A DNA stretch of 64,000 bases from WHTK01 sp963711035 (GCA_963711035.1 CAVQCN010000001.1:682001-746000); one strand, 5' to 3'. Shown: positions 33,409-43,199, numbered from the stretch's first letter. Numbers and translations: made by a program. Notes: generated from the sequence alone by a model not told the origin.

Positions 33409-34248
33409 TTAGTGGCCCATGCGATCGGAGTCGACCGCGCCTTCGCCATTGCGGTCGAGGGCGGTAATCGCCGCCATGTCCGCGGCCGAGAGCTCGAAGC
33501 CGAAGACGTCGAGGTTCTGCGCCAGACGCTGCGGATTCGAGCTCTTCGGGATGGGGACGAGGCCCTGCTGCACGTGCCAGCGCAGCACCACCTGCGCTGC
33601 CGTCCTGCCAATACGCCCCGCGATGCCGGTGATGACCGCGTCCTGCAGCAGGTCGTTGCCCCGCGAGATCGGCGACCAGCACTCGGTAAGGATGCCGTGA
33701 GCTGCGTGGTACTCGCGCTCCGCCTGCCGGCCGATACGCGGGTTGAGCTGCACCTGGTTGACGTGCGGCGCCACGCCCGTCGCATCGAGGAGGCGGTCGA
33801 TGTGGGCGGGCTTGAAGTTCGAGGTGCCGATCGACCGCACCTTGCCGTCTTCGAGCAGGCGCAGCATGCCCCGCCAGGCGTCGACGTAGCGGTCCTGCGC
33901 CGGGTTGGGCCAGTGGATCAGCAGCAGGTCGACGTAGTCGACGCCCAGGCGCCCGGTGCTGTTGGCGAAGGCCTGCTGCACCTCGTCGTAGCCGTGCCAC
34001 TGCGCGTTGAACTTGGTCGTGACGAAGACCTCGGCCCGGTCGACGCCGCTGTCGCGGATGCCCTCTCCTACGCCGCGCTCGTTGCGGTAGTTCTCCGCCG
34101 TGTCAATCAGGCGGTAGCCGGCTCGCAGCGCCTCGGCGACCACGCGACGCGTCTCGGCGTCGTTCATCGGCGAGGTGCCGAGCCCGAGGGCCGGCATCTC
34201 GACCCCATTGGCAAGCGTGCGAGTCGGTGCGGTACCGGTTTCGGTCAT
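33409..34248 (-). CDS. Aldo/keto reductase
   Basis: 279 residues of the NADPH-dependent AKR family. ANGVEMPALGLGTSPMND opens the barrel. GYRLIDTAENYRNERGVGEGI holds the catalytic Asp and Tyr, and YVDLLLIHWPNP the catalytic-site His. Later IGTSNFKPAHID, PHVNQVQLNP and the cofactor motif LVPIPKSSNPQRLAQN follow. ATG 34248 is chosen because AAAGGAG precedes it. It reduces aldehydes or ketones; the physiological substrate is unknown. It lies convergent to the Rieske gene and alone on its strand. Confidence 0.93.
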   Translation of the reverse strand: MTETGTAPTRTLANGVEMPALGLGTSPMNDAETRRVVAEALRAGYRLIDTAENYRNERGVGEGIRDSGVDRAEVFVTTKFNAQWHGYDEVQQAFANSTGRLGVDYVDLLLIHWPNPAQDRYVDAWRGMLRLLEDGKVRSIGTSNFKPAHIDRLLDATGVAPHVNQVQLNPRIGRQAEREYHAAHGILTECWSPISRGNDLLQDAVITGIAGRIGRTAAQVVLRWHVQQGLVPIPKSSNPQRLAQNLDVFGFELSAADMAAITALDRNGEGAVDSDRMGH

Positions 34249-34401
34249 CAAGCGTCTCCTTTCCCGCGAGTTTGTCGCCGGACGCCGCCGCTGGCAAGTC
34301 AGGGTCACGACGAATCGGCGCCGCATGACGGCCGGACGTCACAAAGGAAGGCCGTTTGCTGCCTCTCGAGAGCCACGCGGCACTATCGACCCTTGCGGTC
34401 G

Positions 34402-34635
34402 ATGGACGATCCTTGGATCAGCATGGATAAGCACGAGCTCGAATCGCCCCAAACCGCGAAGCAACGTATCAAGCGCAAAATCCACGACCTGCTGCGTGAG
34501 ATCGAGCACGCTTCCGCCGACATGGAGGCGCTGCGAGCGCTCTGGGGCCAGCCGAGCCGCCACCTGCAGCAGCCCGAGCAAAACAAGGACAGCGAGGTCA
34601 AAGAGCCCGCAGCCGAAGACCGCGCCGTAGCATAG
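34402..34635 (+). CDS. Small charged helical protein, unknown
   Basis: 77 residues if read from ATG 34402, or 70 from ATG 34423 (weak GGAT upstream). The sequence KQRIKRKIHDLLREIEHASADMEALRALWG is a probable amphipathic or coiled-coil helix, followed by a polar Gln/Glu/Lys tail. No convincing ribosome site is present and no family is recognised. The codon pattern and lack of an opposing gene favour a real small gene, with modest confidence. Confidence 0.45.
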   Translation: MDDPWISMDKHELESPQTAKQRIKRKIHDLLREIEHASADMEALRALWGQPSRHLQQPEQNKDSEVKEPAAEDRAVA

Positions 34636-34711
34636 TCCACCGTGTCTCCGTAGAGGCAGCCACCCAGCGGGCGCGCTCTCCGGCCTCCCGCGATGTACAC
34701 TCATAGCCGCC

Positions 34712-36640
34712 ATGATCGGCGTGTCCGTCCTCGCGGTCCTGCTTTCCTCCTCCGAGGACGTCAACCTCGATCTATCCAAGGTCTCGATAGCGCTCGTAGC
34801 GGCGGCGGCGATCGCGACAATCGTCTGGCTGCTCGTGCTGGTCGCCTTTGCCATACTGACGCGGCCAAAGCCGGTCGAGGCGGGGCCTTCGACGATGGAC
34901 CTCGGGCCCGAGTCGCCCGCCGTCGCCGACTTTCTCGTCAACCACGGTAATGTCACGGCCCGCGCCGTGCCCGCCACGCTGCTCGACCTGGCATCGCGCC
35001 ACTTCCTCCAAATCGAAGAGTACGGCGAGACCGACACGATCATCCGCCTGCGCCAGCAGGCCACGCCGGACCTCGCTCCCTACGAGAAGCAGATGCTGCA
35101 GCAGGTCGCCGGCTTGGCCGAAAACGGCATCGTCCCGATCCAGGCGCTGACGCTCGGTACCGCCGGGCGAGCGGCGAACTGGCGCAGCGCGTTCGACAAG
35201 GAAGTGACGCGCGAGGCCAAGAGCCGCGGTCTCAGCGAAGACCGCTGGAACCTGCAGACCTGGACCGCACAGCGCGCCGTCGGATTCGTAGCCGGGGCAC
35301 TGGTGGTCGGCGTCGCGGCGCAGGCCGGCGCATGGCAGGTCGGTGTCGGGGCCGTCTTCCTCGCCGCGGCGGGAGCTCATGCGGTGCTGATGAAGATCTT
35401 CGGCACGCAGAAGCTGACCGCGGCGGGTTACAGCGCCGCGTCGCACTGGCTCGGGGTGCGAGCCTACCTGGCGCAGGGCGAGGCCTTCGACCAGTTGCCG
35501 CCCGGCGCCGTGGTGCTCTGGGACCGCTACTTCGCCTACGCGGCAGCGTTCGGGCTGGCCCGCGCCGCCCTCGCCAAGATGCCCATCGGCGCCGAGGACG
35601 ACCACCGAGCCTGGTCAGGCTACGGTGGCGAATGGCACAGCGTGCACGTCAGCTATCCGCGTGCACGGATCGTGTGGGGGCGCAGTCCCTTCGGTGCGCT
35701 GTTCACCGGCGCCGTGATAGCCGCAGCAGGCGCAGGCATCGTCTGGCTGATGCTGCAGGTGCATGGCTTCGCCAACGACTACCACGACCAGGTCGCCCGC
35801 TGGGTACAGCTGGGCTCGCTGGTCGCAGCGGCGGGCGGCGTCGCGGTCATTGCCTGGGGCCTGCGCACGGCAGGCATCGCGCTCGCCGACTTCGGCACGA
35901 AGTCAGAGGTGCGCGGCGAGGTCGTGCGCTGCCGCACCTACCAGCGCAACAACGGCAACAAGATCGACCACTTCGTCGCGGTCGACGACGGGACCGATCA
36001 TCACGTCAAGGCCTGGCTGGTGGAGCCGGCCATCTACAACGCCGTACACGAAGGCGATACCGTGTCAGCGACGATCAGCCCCCGCCTGCGCCATGTCTCC
36101 AAGATCGACGTGACCAGCGCATCGCACCTGCCGCAGGTGTCACAGCAGCCGGCAGCTACGACGGCCCCACGTATGCCGAACATCCCGGGCCTCGCGAATC
36201 TCGCCGCCGGTTTCACCGCCTCCGTAGACCCGGCCACGCTGGTGACCGCCGACGAAGCGGCAGCGGCGTTGGGCGGGCCGGTCAAGCCTGTGCAACCCTT
36301 CATGGAGCCTGGCACGAATGGCATGCTGCCGCGCGGCTGTCTGTACGCGGCGGCCTCGGGCGGCCACGACGGCGTCTCCGTCGCGACGGCCAGCGGCCCC
36401 ATGGTGAAAATGCTCAGCAGCCTCTACGCCAGGAGCCACTCCGTCAACGCCATCGATATCGCCGGCGGGCAGGCCTACCTCCAGAGTGACGCCATCGCCC
36501 TCGTTACGGGCGAGACGGTGGTCATGATCCGCGTACACGGCGGCAAAGGGGATACGCGCGCCGCCCTGCAGCAGCTCGCCACACAGGCAGCGTCACGACT
36601 GCCCGGCGCCGCTACAGCGTCTGCTTCGACCCAGGCGTAG
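34712..36640 (+). CDS. DUF2207-like membrane protein
   Basis: 642 residues. Helix 1 is ALVAAAAIATIVWLLVLVAFAIL. It is followed by the DUF2207 winged-helix-like region ESPAVADFLVNHGNVTARAVPATLLDLASRHFLQIEEYG, then SWRSAFDKEV-type text. Two helix pairs follow at about residues 190-230 and 330-390, and then a soluble domain rich in Ala/Pro. The last 150 residues (VTADEAAAALGGPVKPV...GCLYAAASGG) resemble a DUF3558-type lipoprotein domain. Function unknown; DUF2207 proteins are surface-linked. TACACT at 34694 lies close to the ATG and no ribosome site is visible, so a very short leader is possible. Confidence 0.7.
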   Translation: MIGVSVLAVLLSSSEDVNLDLSKVSIALVAAAAIATIVWLLVLVAFAILTRPKPVEAGPSTMDLGPESPAVADFLVNHGNVTARAVPATLLDLASRHFLQIEEYGETDTIIRLRQQATPDLAPYEKQMLQQVAGLAENGIVPIQALTLGTAGRAANWRSAFDKEVTREAKSRGLSEDRWNLQTWTAQRAVGFVAGALVVGVAAQAGAWQVGVGAVFLAAAGAHAVLMKIFGTQKLTAAGYSAASHWLGVRAYLAQGEAFDQLPPGAVVLWDRYFAYAAAFGLARAALAKMPIGAEDDHRAWSGYGGEWHSVHVSYPRARIVWGRSPFGALFTGAVIAAAGAGIVWLMLQVHGFANDYHDQVARWVQLGSLVAAAGGVAVIAWGLRTAGIALADFGTKSEVRGEVVRCRTYQRNNGNKIDHFVAVDDGTDHHVKAWLVEPAIYNAVHEGDTVSATISPRLRHVSKIDVTSASHLPQVSQQPAATTAPRMPNIPGLANLAAGFTASVDPATLVTADEAAAALGGPVKPVQPFMEPGTNGMLPRGCLYAAASGGHDGVSVATASGPMVKMLSSLYARSHSVNAIDIAGGQAYLQSDAIALVTGETVVMIRVHGGKGDTRAALQQLATQAASRLPGAATASASTQA

Positions 36641-36660
36641 CTGAACGCACCGGCGCCTGC

Positions 36661-37245
36661 TCAGCTGGCTCTGACCGCCAGCCCCGGATACTCGGTCACG
36701 AGACCGGACTCGTCATAGACCAGCTCCGCAGCAAAATCGAACGCCGCACATGAGTAGGCGTAGCGGTGGCCCGGTCCTGCACTCTCCATGCGCTGGTAGT
36801 GTTGCTCGAGACGTTCGACCCTCAAGTCGGAGTGCCCTGATGTAGACTGCGGGCGCCTCGGCTTCGTCTCCGACACCAAGCCGTAGGCGGTGGATGGGAA
36901 AGGCGTTCGTCAGGGCCGAAGACTCCAGGTCGACGTCCAGGCAGCCATTCAGACGGGCAGCAGGTACACCGTCGACCAGCCACCTACTCTCGCCGTCCCT
37001 TTCCAGCAAGACATCGTGCCGTCCACTCCGACCGTCCGGGACGAAATGCGCGCCCTTCGCGTCAGCCATTCGGGCGACAGCTCAATCTCATAGTCCACGG
37101 ACCACGCCTGGCCAGACTCCGTAGCCACGGTTCGTCCTTCGAAGCGAAAGCCATCCTCCTCGACGCGCAGGAAGACCACCTCGAACCCGTCTCGGGCCTC
37201 GATATGACGCCACGCGGCGAAAGGAGGCAGGTTGGCGAAGGCCAC
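36661..37245 (-). pseudogene. Putative glycolipid-binding domain protein, two frameshifts
   Basis: Three pieces in succession rebuild one about 195-residue putative glycolipid-binding protein (DUF1089-like). 37245 to about 37040 gives WRHIEARDGFEVVFL...VDYEIELSPEWLTRRARI. About 37035 to 36822 (other frame) gives HDVLLERDGESRWLVDG, LNGCLDVDLESSALTNAFPIHRL and EAEAPAVYIRALRLE. From 36820 back in the first frame is VERLEQHYQRMES, RYAYSCAAFDFAAELVYDE and GLVTEYPGL. The first break is a missing base near GGG 37038-37040, the second an extra base at CCC 36819-36821, so they compensate. The start (GTG 37245) has no clear ribosome site. Confidence 0.7.
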
Positions 37246-37274
37246 AGGCCAGACAAGCGGCCGGTTACCCGGCG

Positions 37275-38069
37275 TCAGTCGAGCTTGCGGCGGAAGCGCA
37301 CGCGACCTTCCGGCGCTGCGCCGTCCACGCTTTCGAGCTCGATGATGATGGCGGCTCCGGTGTCACGCGAGAGGTGGTTGATCTCCACCTCCGGCGTCAT
37401 GTCGTGGATGCGCATCGCCTCGGCCGGGTCATCGACAACGTGCGCCGCGCCCTTGAAGACGAGCGTCGTGCGCGTCGGGTTCTCCCGGTAGAGCAACGAG
37501 ACGTACGGGTTCTTGGCGATGCCCTTGACGATCCCGTTGCGGTTGCGGGCCCAGATCGCCAGCTGCGTGTCGCTGATCGCCATCGTACTGCCGCGCAGCG
37601 ACAGCGACGGCTTGCCGTTCTCGTCCACGTAGCTCACGGCCATCGGGATGTCGTCGGCCAGAGCGCGATTGACCCGTGCCTTGACGAACTCGGGCAGCAC
37701 TGGCGCGTCGAAGGTGGGCACGTTGTTGGTGTTGGTCTGCTCGACGGCCGTGATCTTGCCCCCGGCGTCGAAGCTGAAGGCAAGGTCGACCGCCTGCACG
37801 CCGGCGCCGAAGGGCGGCATGCTGGCGTGCACCAGCACCCGGTCTCCTTCCTCGCGCGGCGCCTGCCAGCTGCCCTTGCGGTAGACCGGCGTCTGGGGCC
37901 ACACGCCGGTAACGCGTCGCGCCACTTCCTGGGCGCCCTCGATGCGCTGCTCGCCGAGCGTGAAGACGACGCCGTCTGCCAGGTGGGGCGCCACCGCCCT
38001 GCCGAGAGCCGGGACGCCGGTGCGCAGGGCGTCGACATAGGCCTGCGCCGCTTCGATGCGATTAGCCAT
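37275..38069 (-). CDS. SnoaL-like plus pyridoxamine-phosphate-oxidase-like fusion protein
   Basis: 264 residues, two domains. Residues 1-125 have the NTF2/SnoaL pattern: HLADGVVFTLGEQRIEGAQEVARRV and LAFSFDAGGKITAVEQT. Residues 135-264 form a PNPOx-type FMN split barrel: PMAVSYVDENGKPSLSLRGSTMAISDTQLAIWARNRNGIVKGIAKNPYVSLLYRENPTR. No linker is obvious. Split barrels of this kind use FMN or F420 to reduce or oxidise small molecules; the SnoaL half may bind substrate. The fusion is unusual. A second stand-alone SnoaL gene is at 43453. Confidence 0.8.
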   Translation of the reverse strand: MANRIEAAQAYVDALRTGVPALGRAVAPHLADGVVFTLGEQRIEGAQEVARRVTGVWPQTPVYRKGSWQAPREEGDRVLVHASMPPFGAGVQAVDLAFSFDAGGKITAVEQTNTNNVPTFDAPVLPEFVKARVNRALADDIPMAVSYVDENGKPSLSLRGSTMAISDTQLAIWARNRNGIVKGIAKNPYVSLLYRENPTRTTLVFKGAAHVVDDPAEAMRIHDMTPEVEINHLSRDTGAAIIIELESVDGAAPEGRVRFRRKLD

Positions 38070-38122
38070 GGGTAGATGCCCTCACTCTCGTGTGGTTGGC
38101 GCCTCGGTGGGCCGGCGGACGG

Positions 38123-39464
38123 TTAGCTGCCGGCGACGGGCACTTCGCTGTCGATCGGCTCCGGGACGGTCCAGACCTCGCGCAGGTGCTTGCTGCCGTT
38201 CCAGAAGTCGACGTCGCGAGGCAGGATACATTCGCCGGAGCGCTGGCGGTAGAGCTTGGGCTCGTCGACGCCGGGCGGAACCGTGCCGTCCTCAGCCAGC
38301 GCCTGCGCCGCCCTGATCCAGCGGTTGCGGGCTCGAATGATCATCGCGTCCGTCGTGCCGAGGTGCTCCTGCCAGCGCTTGTAGATGGGGCCCATGCTCT
38401 CCGTCATCGCCATATCCTGCTGGCGGATGCCCGGGATGCCCGTGTAGGACTCCATCTTGCGCTGCACGTCGCGGTCGATGCCGTAGTCGTTGTAGTCCTT
38501 CTGGTCGAGGTTGAAGCGGCCGAACCAGTCCGTCGTCTGCGGCAGGTAGGTGCCGCCGCGCGCGCTCTTCAGCGGCCGGTCTGTGCGGTTGATCGGGACT
38601 GCTCATGTTGCGCTGCGGCCCGCCGTCGGTGCGCACGCTGATCTCCCACTCGAGGGTGTGCTCGTCATCCATGGGGACGTAGGCGTTCATCTTGCAGCTT
38701 GCCATGTCGCCCGCGGCCTGCAGCGCGAAGAAGGGGAACATGACGTGGCCGATGCGCCAGTAGTTGGTGTCTGCCTCGGCCGGCCGGCGCGCGCCGTAGG
38801 AGCAGCCGAAGTCCGTGTCCATCGCCTCGAACTCGGCGCGGCGGCTCCGCATGTGGTACCACATGTAGCTGCCAGGCTCCTGGTCCTCGACGTTCTCGTG
38901 GCCGGCGTGCAGGAAGGCGAAGTGGACGGTGTCCATCTCACCCTCGAGGCCCTGCATCCAGTTGCACTCGCGGTGCAGGATGCTGATCTGCTCCGGGTCC
39001 GTCGTCAGGATGTTCGCCTCGATGTCGGGCAGCGGCGGCGGCACTTCACGCGGCCCCATGTAGGCCCAGATGATGCCGCCACGCTCGTGCGTCGGGTACG
39101 CGACCGCCTTGACACGGTCCTTGAAGGTGCTCTCGGCGGGCTCGCCGGGCGTGTCGAGGCAGGAGCCGCTGCAGTCGAACTTCCAGCCGTGGTAGACGCA
39201 GCGCAGGCCCTCCTCTTCGTTGCGGCCGTAGAACAGGGATGCGCCGCGGTGGGGGCAGTTGTTCTGCATGAGGCCGACCTTGCCCGAGGTCGTCCGGAAG
39301 CCGATCAACTCTTCGCCCAGAAGCTTGACCCGCAGGGGAGGACAGTTCGGCTCCGGCAGCTCGTCGGAGCGAATGGCGGGGAGCCAGTACTCACGCATGA
39401 GATTGCCCATGGGCGTGCCGGGGCCAACGCGACAAAGGAACTCGTTCTCTTCTTTGCTCAGCAT
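38123..39464 (-). CDS. Rieske non-haem iron oxygenase alpha subunit, frameshifted
   Basis: Paralogue of 32076. From ATG 39464 (RBS GGGAGGA): MLSKEENEFLCRVGPGTPMGNLMREYW, then CPHRGASLFYGRNEEEGLRCVYHGWKF (Rieske ligands) and EMDTVHFAFLHAGH (iron triad). After TDGGPQRNM the frame runs into unrelated text. One base later the true C-terminus continues: AVPINRTDRPLKSARGGTYLPQ...KMESYTGIPGIRQQDMAMTESMGPIYKRWQEHL to 38123. The break lies at 38598-38606 and needs one base removed. The intact protein would be about 446 residues. Without that C-terminal half the protein would lack part of the catalytic fold, so the gene is inactive if the shift is real. Confidence 0.85.
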
Positions 39465-39567
39465 CGCGATCCTCCCGTCTCGATAGATGCGCTCTCGTCG
39501 CTGATAGTTCTGCATTATAGCGCTGGCGACCGAACGGATCAGGCAGGATCGGCAGGGACTTCTGAAG

Positions 39568-39626
39568 ACCTCACCCTCTCCCCTCTCCGAAATCAGAGAG
39601 GGGCTGCCGGCAGGCAGGGATGAGGT
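39568..39626. repeat. Palindromic intergenic repeat, copy A (degenerate)
   Basis: Starts ACCTCACCC and ends GATGAGGT, with CCCCTCTCCGA...CAGAGAGGGG inside. It is a diverged copy of the elements at 43308 and 46397, placed between two divergent genes. Confidence 0.7.
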
Positions 39627-39669
39627 AACCCAGTAGCAGATCATCGCCCCGACGTGCCACGATACGGCC

Positions 39670-40868
39670 ATGACGACAGCACCACTGAATCCGCTGACCG
39701 GCCTCGTCCTCGCCATCGATACGCCCGACCTCCGGCCGCTGGCCGAGCGGCCCTTCCTGACCTTTGGCGAGCAACCACTGTTGGAGCGACAGCTGCGACT
39801 GCTGCGCGACTGCGGTATCGCGCGCTTCGTGGTCGTCTGCGCCGCCGGGAGATCGAGAGCGGGTAGACGCGCTCGGTGCACGCCTCGGCGTACGGGTGGT
39901 TGCCGCGATCCTCAAGGACGCGCCCAGCGTCCCGGCCGCCCTCGTCGCAGCCGAACAGGCGCTGGCTCATCTCGCGGCCGGCCCCGTCTTCCTGACGATG
40001 CCGCATGAGATCGTCGCCACCCAGCCTCTACGCCGACATGCTGGCGCAGTGGACGGCACGGTCCACCGGCGTCGACGGCCTCATCGCCGCCATGCAACCG
40101 GCCGGCGACGAGAGCGACGCGTACCTCGAGGTCGATGGCGAGCGCGTGACCTCGGTGCTCGACGAAGGCGACGGACTCGTGGCCGGGCCGCTGCTCTACG
40201 CACAGACCCGCGAGCTCTGCGAGACGGTAGGCGAAGAGCGCGACAAGTACGGCGACGCGGGCGCCTTCGCCAGCGGCCTCAGCCGCCTCGCCTACTGGTA
40301 CGAACTGCGCCGGGTGATCTACGAGGGCCGTAGCTGCATGCTGCGCTCCGGTTGGGACATCCTCGACGGGATGAGACTATTCTTCGACCTGTGGTCGGAA
40401 GGTGAGGAATCGCCCGGCGAGACCTTCGAGAAGCGTGCCGACGGCGTCTTCATCGGCCGCGACGTGCGGATCGATCCCTCGGCCCATATCGCGGCGCCGG
40501 CTCTGATCGGCGACGGCTGCGTCATCGGCGCGAACACCGTCGTGCGCGGCTCGATGCTGGGCACCGGCTGCATCGTCGGCGACGAGGGCGAAGTCCTCGA
40601 CAGCTACCTGGCAGCAGGCGTGGCGCTGCGGGGCGACAACTACGTCTCAGGCTCCGTCATCGGCCACGGCGCTTCCCTGGCACACGGCGCCCGGACGGAC
40701 CACCGTCCCGGCGCGTCGACGCCCGGCACGATCGTCGGCGCCGGCGCGCACATCGGCGAACGCGCAACGCTAGGCTCCGGCATCCGAATCGGCGCCGGAG
40801 CCGCGATCACGCCGGACTCAGCGGTAACAGCTGACGTGCCGGGCACGGAAGGCGCGCAAGCCATCTAG
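39670..40868 (+). pseudogene. Sugar nucleotidyltransferase-like protein with hexapeptide repeats, two frameshifts
   Basis: Three frames join into one about 398-residue protein. 39670-39846 gives TGLVLAIDTPDLRPLAERPF...GEQPLLERQLRLLRDCGIARFVVVCAAG. 39850-40019 gives DRERVDALGARLGVRVVAAILKDAPSVPAALVAAEQALAHL...VFLTMPHEIVAT. 40023-40868 gives SLYADMLAQW, LFFDLWSEG and then left-handed beta-helix repeats VFIGRDVRIDPSAHIAAPALIGDGCVIGANTVV...IVGAGAHIGERATLGSGIRIGAGA. Each break is cured by deleting one base from a triplet: GGG 39847-39849 and CCC 40020-40022. The layout is that of GlmU/ManC-like enzymes, but the usual GxGTRLxPxT loop is absent, so substrate and activity are uncertain. Confidence 0.7.
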
Positions 40869-40955
40869 GTCCTCAGTACGTCTAACCGACGGTTGTCGGC
40901 CGGTCTCGCTAAACGTTCCTACCTATCAGGACCAATCGCGCAGGGCGCCGCCATG

Positions 40956-43199
40956 CTAATGGCTCTTCTTCGCCTGCAGCGCCGCGTACACCTTGGGCGC
41001 CGTCAACGGCAGGTCGCGGATGCGCACGCCAACCGCGTCCTCGATCGCGTTGGCGATGGCAGGCGCCGTCGGGATGCAGGATGCCTCGCCGATGCCGCGG
41101 ATGTGGTACGGCCCGACGCCGAACTCGGAGTCGAGCACGACCGTGGTGAGCGGCGGCATGTCCGGCATCGTCGGCATCTTGTAGTCGGCGAAGGAGGCGG
41201 TGATGACGCGGCCGTCCTCCACTTCCACGTCCTCCATCAGCGCCATGCCGAGGCCGTTGGCGACGCCGCCGTAGATCTGGCCGTAGAAGCCGATCGGATT
41301 GACCACCTGGCCGGCGTCGTGCGCCGTGGTGAAGTTCAGCAGCTTGATCTGGCCTGTATCCGGGTCGATCTCGACCTCCGCCACCTGCGCGACGAAGCCC
41401 GTGATCTCGTGGCGCACGTTGTCGTTGAAGCTGGCGCGGCCGTGCGCCGTCTCGTTGACCTGCGCCAGCAGCTCGGCCCATGTCATCGACTCGCCCGTCT
41501 CGCTGCACTCGATGCGGTCGCGCGTGACGCTGGTGGCGCCCTCCGACCACTCGAGACGCTGGTGGGCGATCTCGACGAGATTTCGCTTGACCTCCAGCGA
41601 CGCCTCGTAGCCGACGACGGTCTGGATGCGCGTGCTGTGACTGCCGGCCATACCGGAGTCCATCTCGACGACGTCCGAGTTCCATACGTCGATCTTGATC
41701 TTCTCGAACGGCACGCCGAGCTCCTCGCCGACCATCTGGGCCAGCACCGTGTAGACACCGGTGCCCTGGTCGAAGAGCGGCGTGCCGATCGTGGCGCCGC
41801 CGTCCGGGTGCAAGGTGATGTCGACGGTGCCCGTACCGCCGCCCTGGCCGCGGTCCCCCATGGCAACGCCACGGCCGACGTTCGGCGCCTTGGGCTTGTT
41901 GTAGCCTGCCGCCTCGACCGCCGCGTCCAGCGCCTCGACGGCGCGGGTGTGCTCGAAGGTTTCGCCCCAGGCCGTCTCGTCGCCCTCGCGCACGAGGTTT
42001 CTGCGGCGGAACTCGACCGGGTCCATGCCGATGGCGCGCGCCACCTCGTCGATCTGCGACTCGCAGGCCCAGACGCCCTGCGGCTCACCCGGCGCCCGCA
42101 TGAAGCCGCCGGGGATGTTGTTCGTGTAGACGAAGGCGCAGTCCATCAGCACGTTCTCGGCCTTGTACGGGCCCAGCGCCTGGTTGGCGCCGCTGATGCC
42201 GCCGTAGGATTTGAAGGCCGCGTAGGCGCCGCTCTCGATCGTGTAGTCGACCTTGATCGCCGTGATCGTGCCGTCCTTCTTCACGCCGGTCTTGATCGTG
42301 GCAAAGACGTGGTGGCGTGGGTTGCCGGCCAGGAACTCCTCGATGTAGCCGTCCACCATGCGCACCGGCCGGCCGCTCGCCTTGGCGAGGTAGTAGGCGA
42401 TGCCCGTGAGGCGCGAGTTGCCCTTCATGCCGAAGTCGCCGCCGATGTAGGAGTGGTGGAAAACGATCTGACTCTCCGGGATGCCGGCCGCGACGGCCAG
42501 CGCGCCGCGCGTGTAGTGCGGCACTTTGTTGCAGTGCCAGACGTGTACGCGGCCGTCCGTCTTGTCGATGTTGACGACGATCGCCTGCGGCTCCATTGCG
42601 GCCTGCGACTGGCGGTTGGTCTCGTACGTGTTCTCGACGATGACGTCGGCATCTGCGAAGCCCTTCTCGACGTCGCCGCGCTCGAAGTGCTGGCGCAAGT
42701 GGACGTTCTCGGGATGGTCCTGCTTGTAGCGAAAGCCGAAGTAGTTGTTGAAGTCGGGATGCAGGATGGGCGCGTCGGGCTTCAGCGCGTCGAACGGGCT
42801 CAGCACCGGCTCCATGACCTCGTACTCGACGTCGATCAGGTCGCAGGCCATCTGCGCGATGTCGCGGTCGTCGGCCGCGACGGCGGCGACGCGCTCGCCG
42901 GCGAAGCGGACGACCTCGTAGGCGAGCACCGGAGCGTCCTTGACGCCGCGGCCCCAGAGACCGTACGGCCCGCCGTCGCGCGTGTCCTCGCCGGTGATCA
43001 CGGCGTGCACGCCCGGCAGCGCCTTCGCTTTCGACGTGTCGATGCTGACAATGCGAGCGTAAGGATACGGGCTGTACACGCACCGGCCCCAGATCGTCCC
43101 GGGGGGAGCGTTATCGGCGGCGTACTTCGCCGCACCCGTGACCTTCTCCGGCCCCTCGATACGGGGCATTGGCTTGCCGATGACCTGGTACGCGACCAT
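40956..43199 (-). CDS. Xanthine dehydrogenase-family molybdopterin-binding (large) subunit
   Basis: 747 residues of the molybdenum hydroxylase large subunit. YQVIGKPMPRIEGPEKVTGAAKYAADN is the typical start. Later blocks are GGDFGMKGNSRLTGIAYYLA, IPGGFMRAPGEPQGVWACESQIDEVARAIGMDP, GDRGQGGGTGTVDI and GMAGSHSTRIQ, and near the end HIRGIGEASCIPTAPAIANAIEDAVGVR with the family's conserved Glu. The CO-dehydrogenase loops AYRCSFR or AYRGAGR are absent. The partner [2Fe-2S] and FAD subunits are not next to it. It may hydroxylate an N-heterocycle or aldehyde with subunits encoded elsewhere. Confidence 0.9.
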   Translation of the reverse strand: MVAYQVIGKPMPRIEGPEKVTGAAKYAADNAPPGTIWGRCVYSPYPYARIVSIDTSKAKALPGVHAVITGEDTRDGGPYGLWGRGVKDAPVLAYEVVRFAGERVAAVAADDRDIAQMACDLIDVEYEVMEPVLSPFDALKPDAPILHPDFNNYFGFRYKQDHPENVHLRQHFERGDVEKGFADADVIVENTYETNRQSQAAMEPQAIVVNIDKTDGRVHVWHCNKVPHYTRGALAVAAGIPESQIVFHHSYIGGDFGMKGNSRLTGIAYYLAKASGRPVRMVDGYIEEFLAGNPRHHVFATIKTGVKKDGTITAIKVDYTIESGAYAAFKSYGGISGANQALGPYKAENVLMDCAFVYTNNIPGGFMRAPGEPQGVWACESQIDEVARAIGMDPVEFRRRNLVREGDETAWGETFEHTRAVEALDAAVEAAGYNKPKAPNVGRGVAMGDRGQGGGTGTVDITLHPDGGATIGTPLFDQGTGVYTVLAQMVGEELGVPFEKIKIDVWNSDVVEMDSGMAGSHSTRIQTVVGYEASLEVKRNLVEIAHQRLEWSEGATSVTRDRIECSETGESMTWAELLAQVNETAHGRASFNDNVRHEITGFVAQVAEVEIDPDTGQIKLLNFTTAHDAGQVVNPIGFYGQIYGGVANGLGMALMEDVEVEDGRVITASFADYKMPTMPDMPPLTTVVLDSEFGVGPYHIRGIGEASCIPTAPAIANAIEDAVGVRIRDLPLTAPKVYAALQAKKSH

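Noticed and set aside
40956..43199. Aerobic CO dehydrogenase large subunit (coxL)
   Set aside because: The active-site loop AYRCSFR or AYRGAGR is absent and no coxS or coxM is adjacent.
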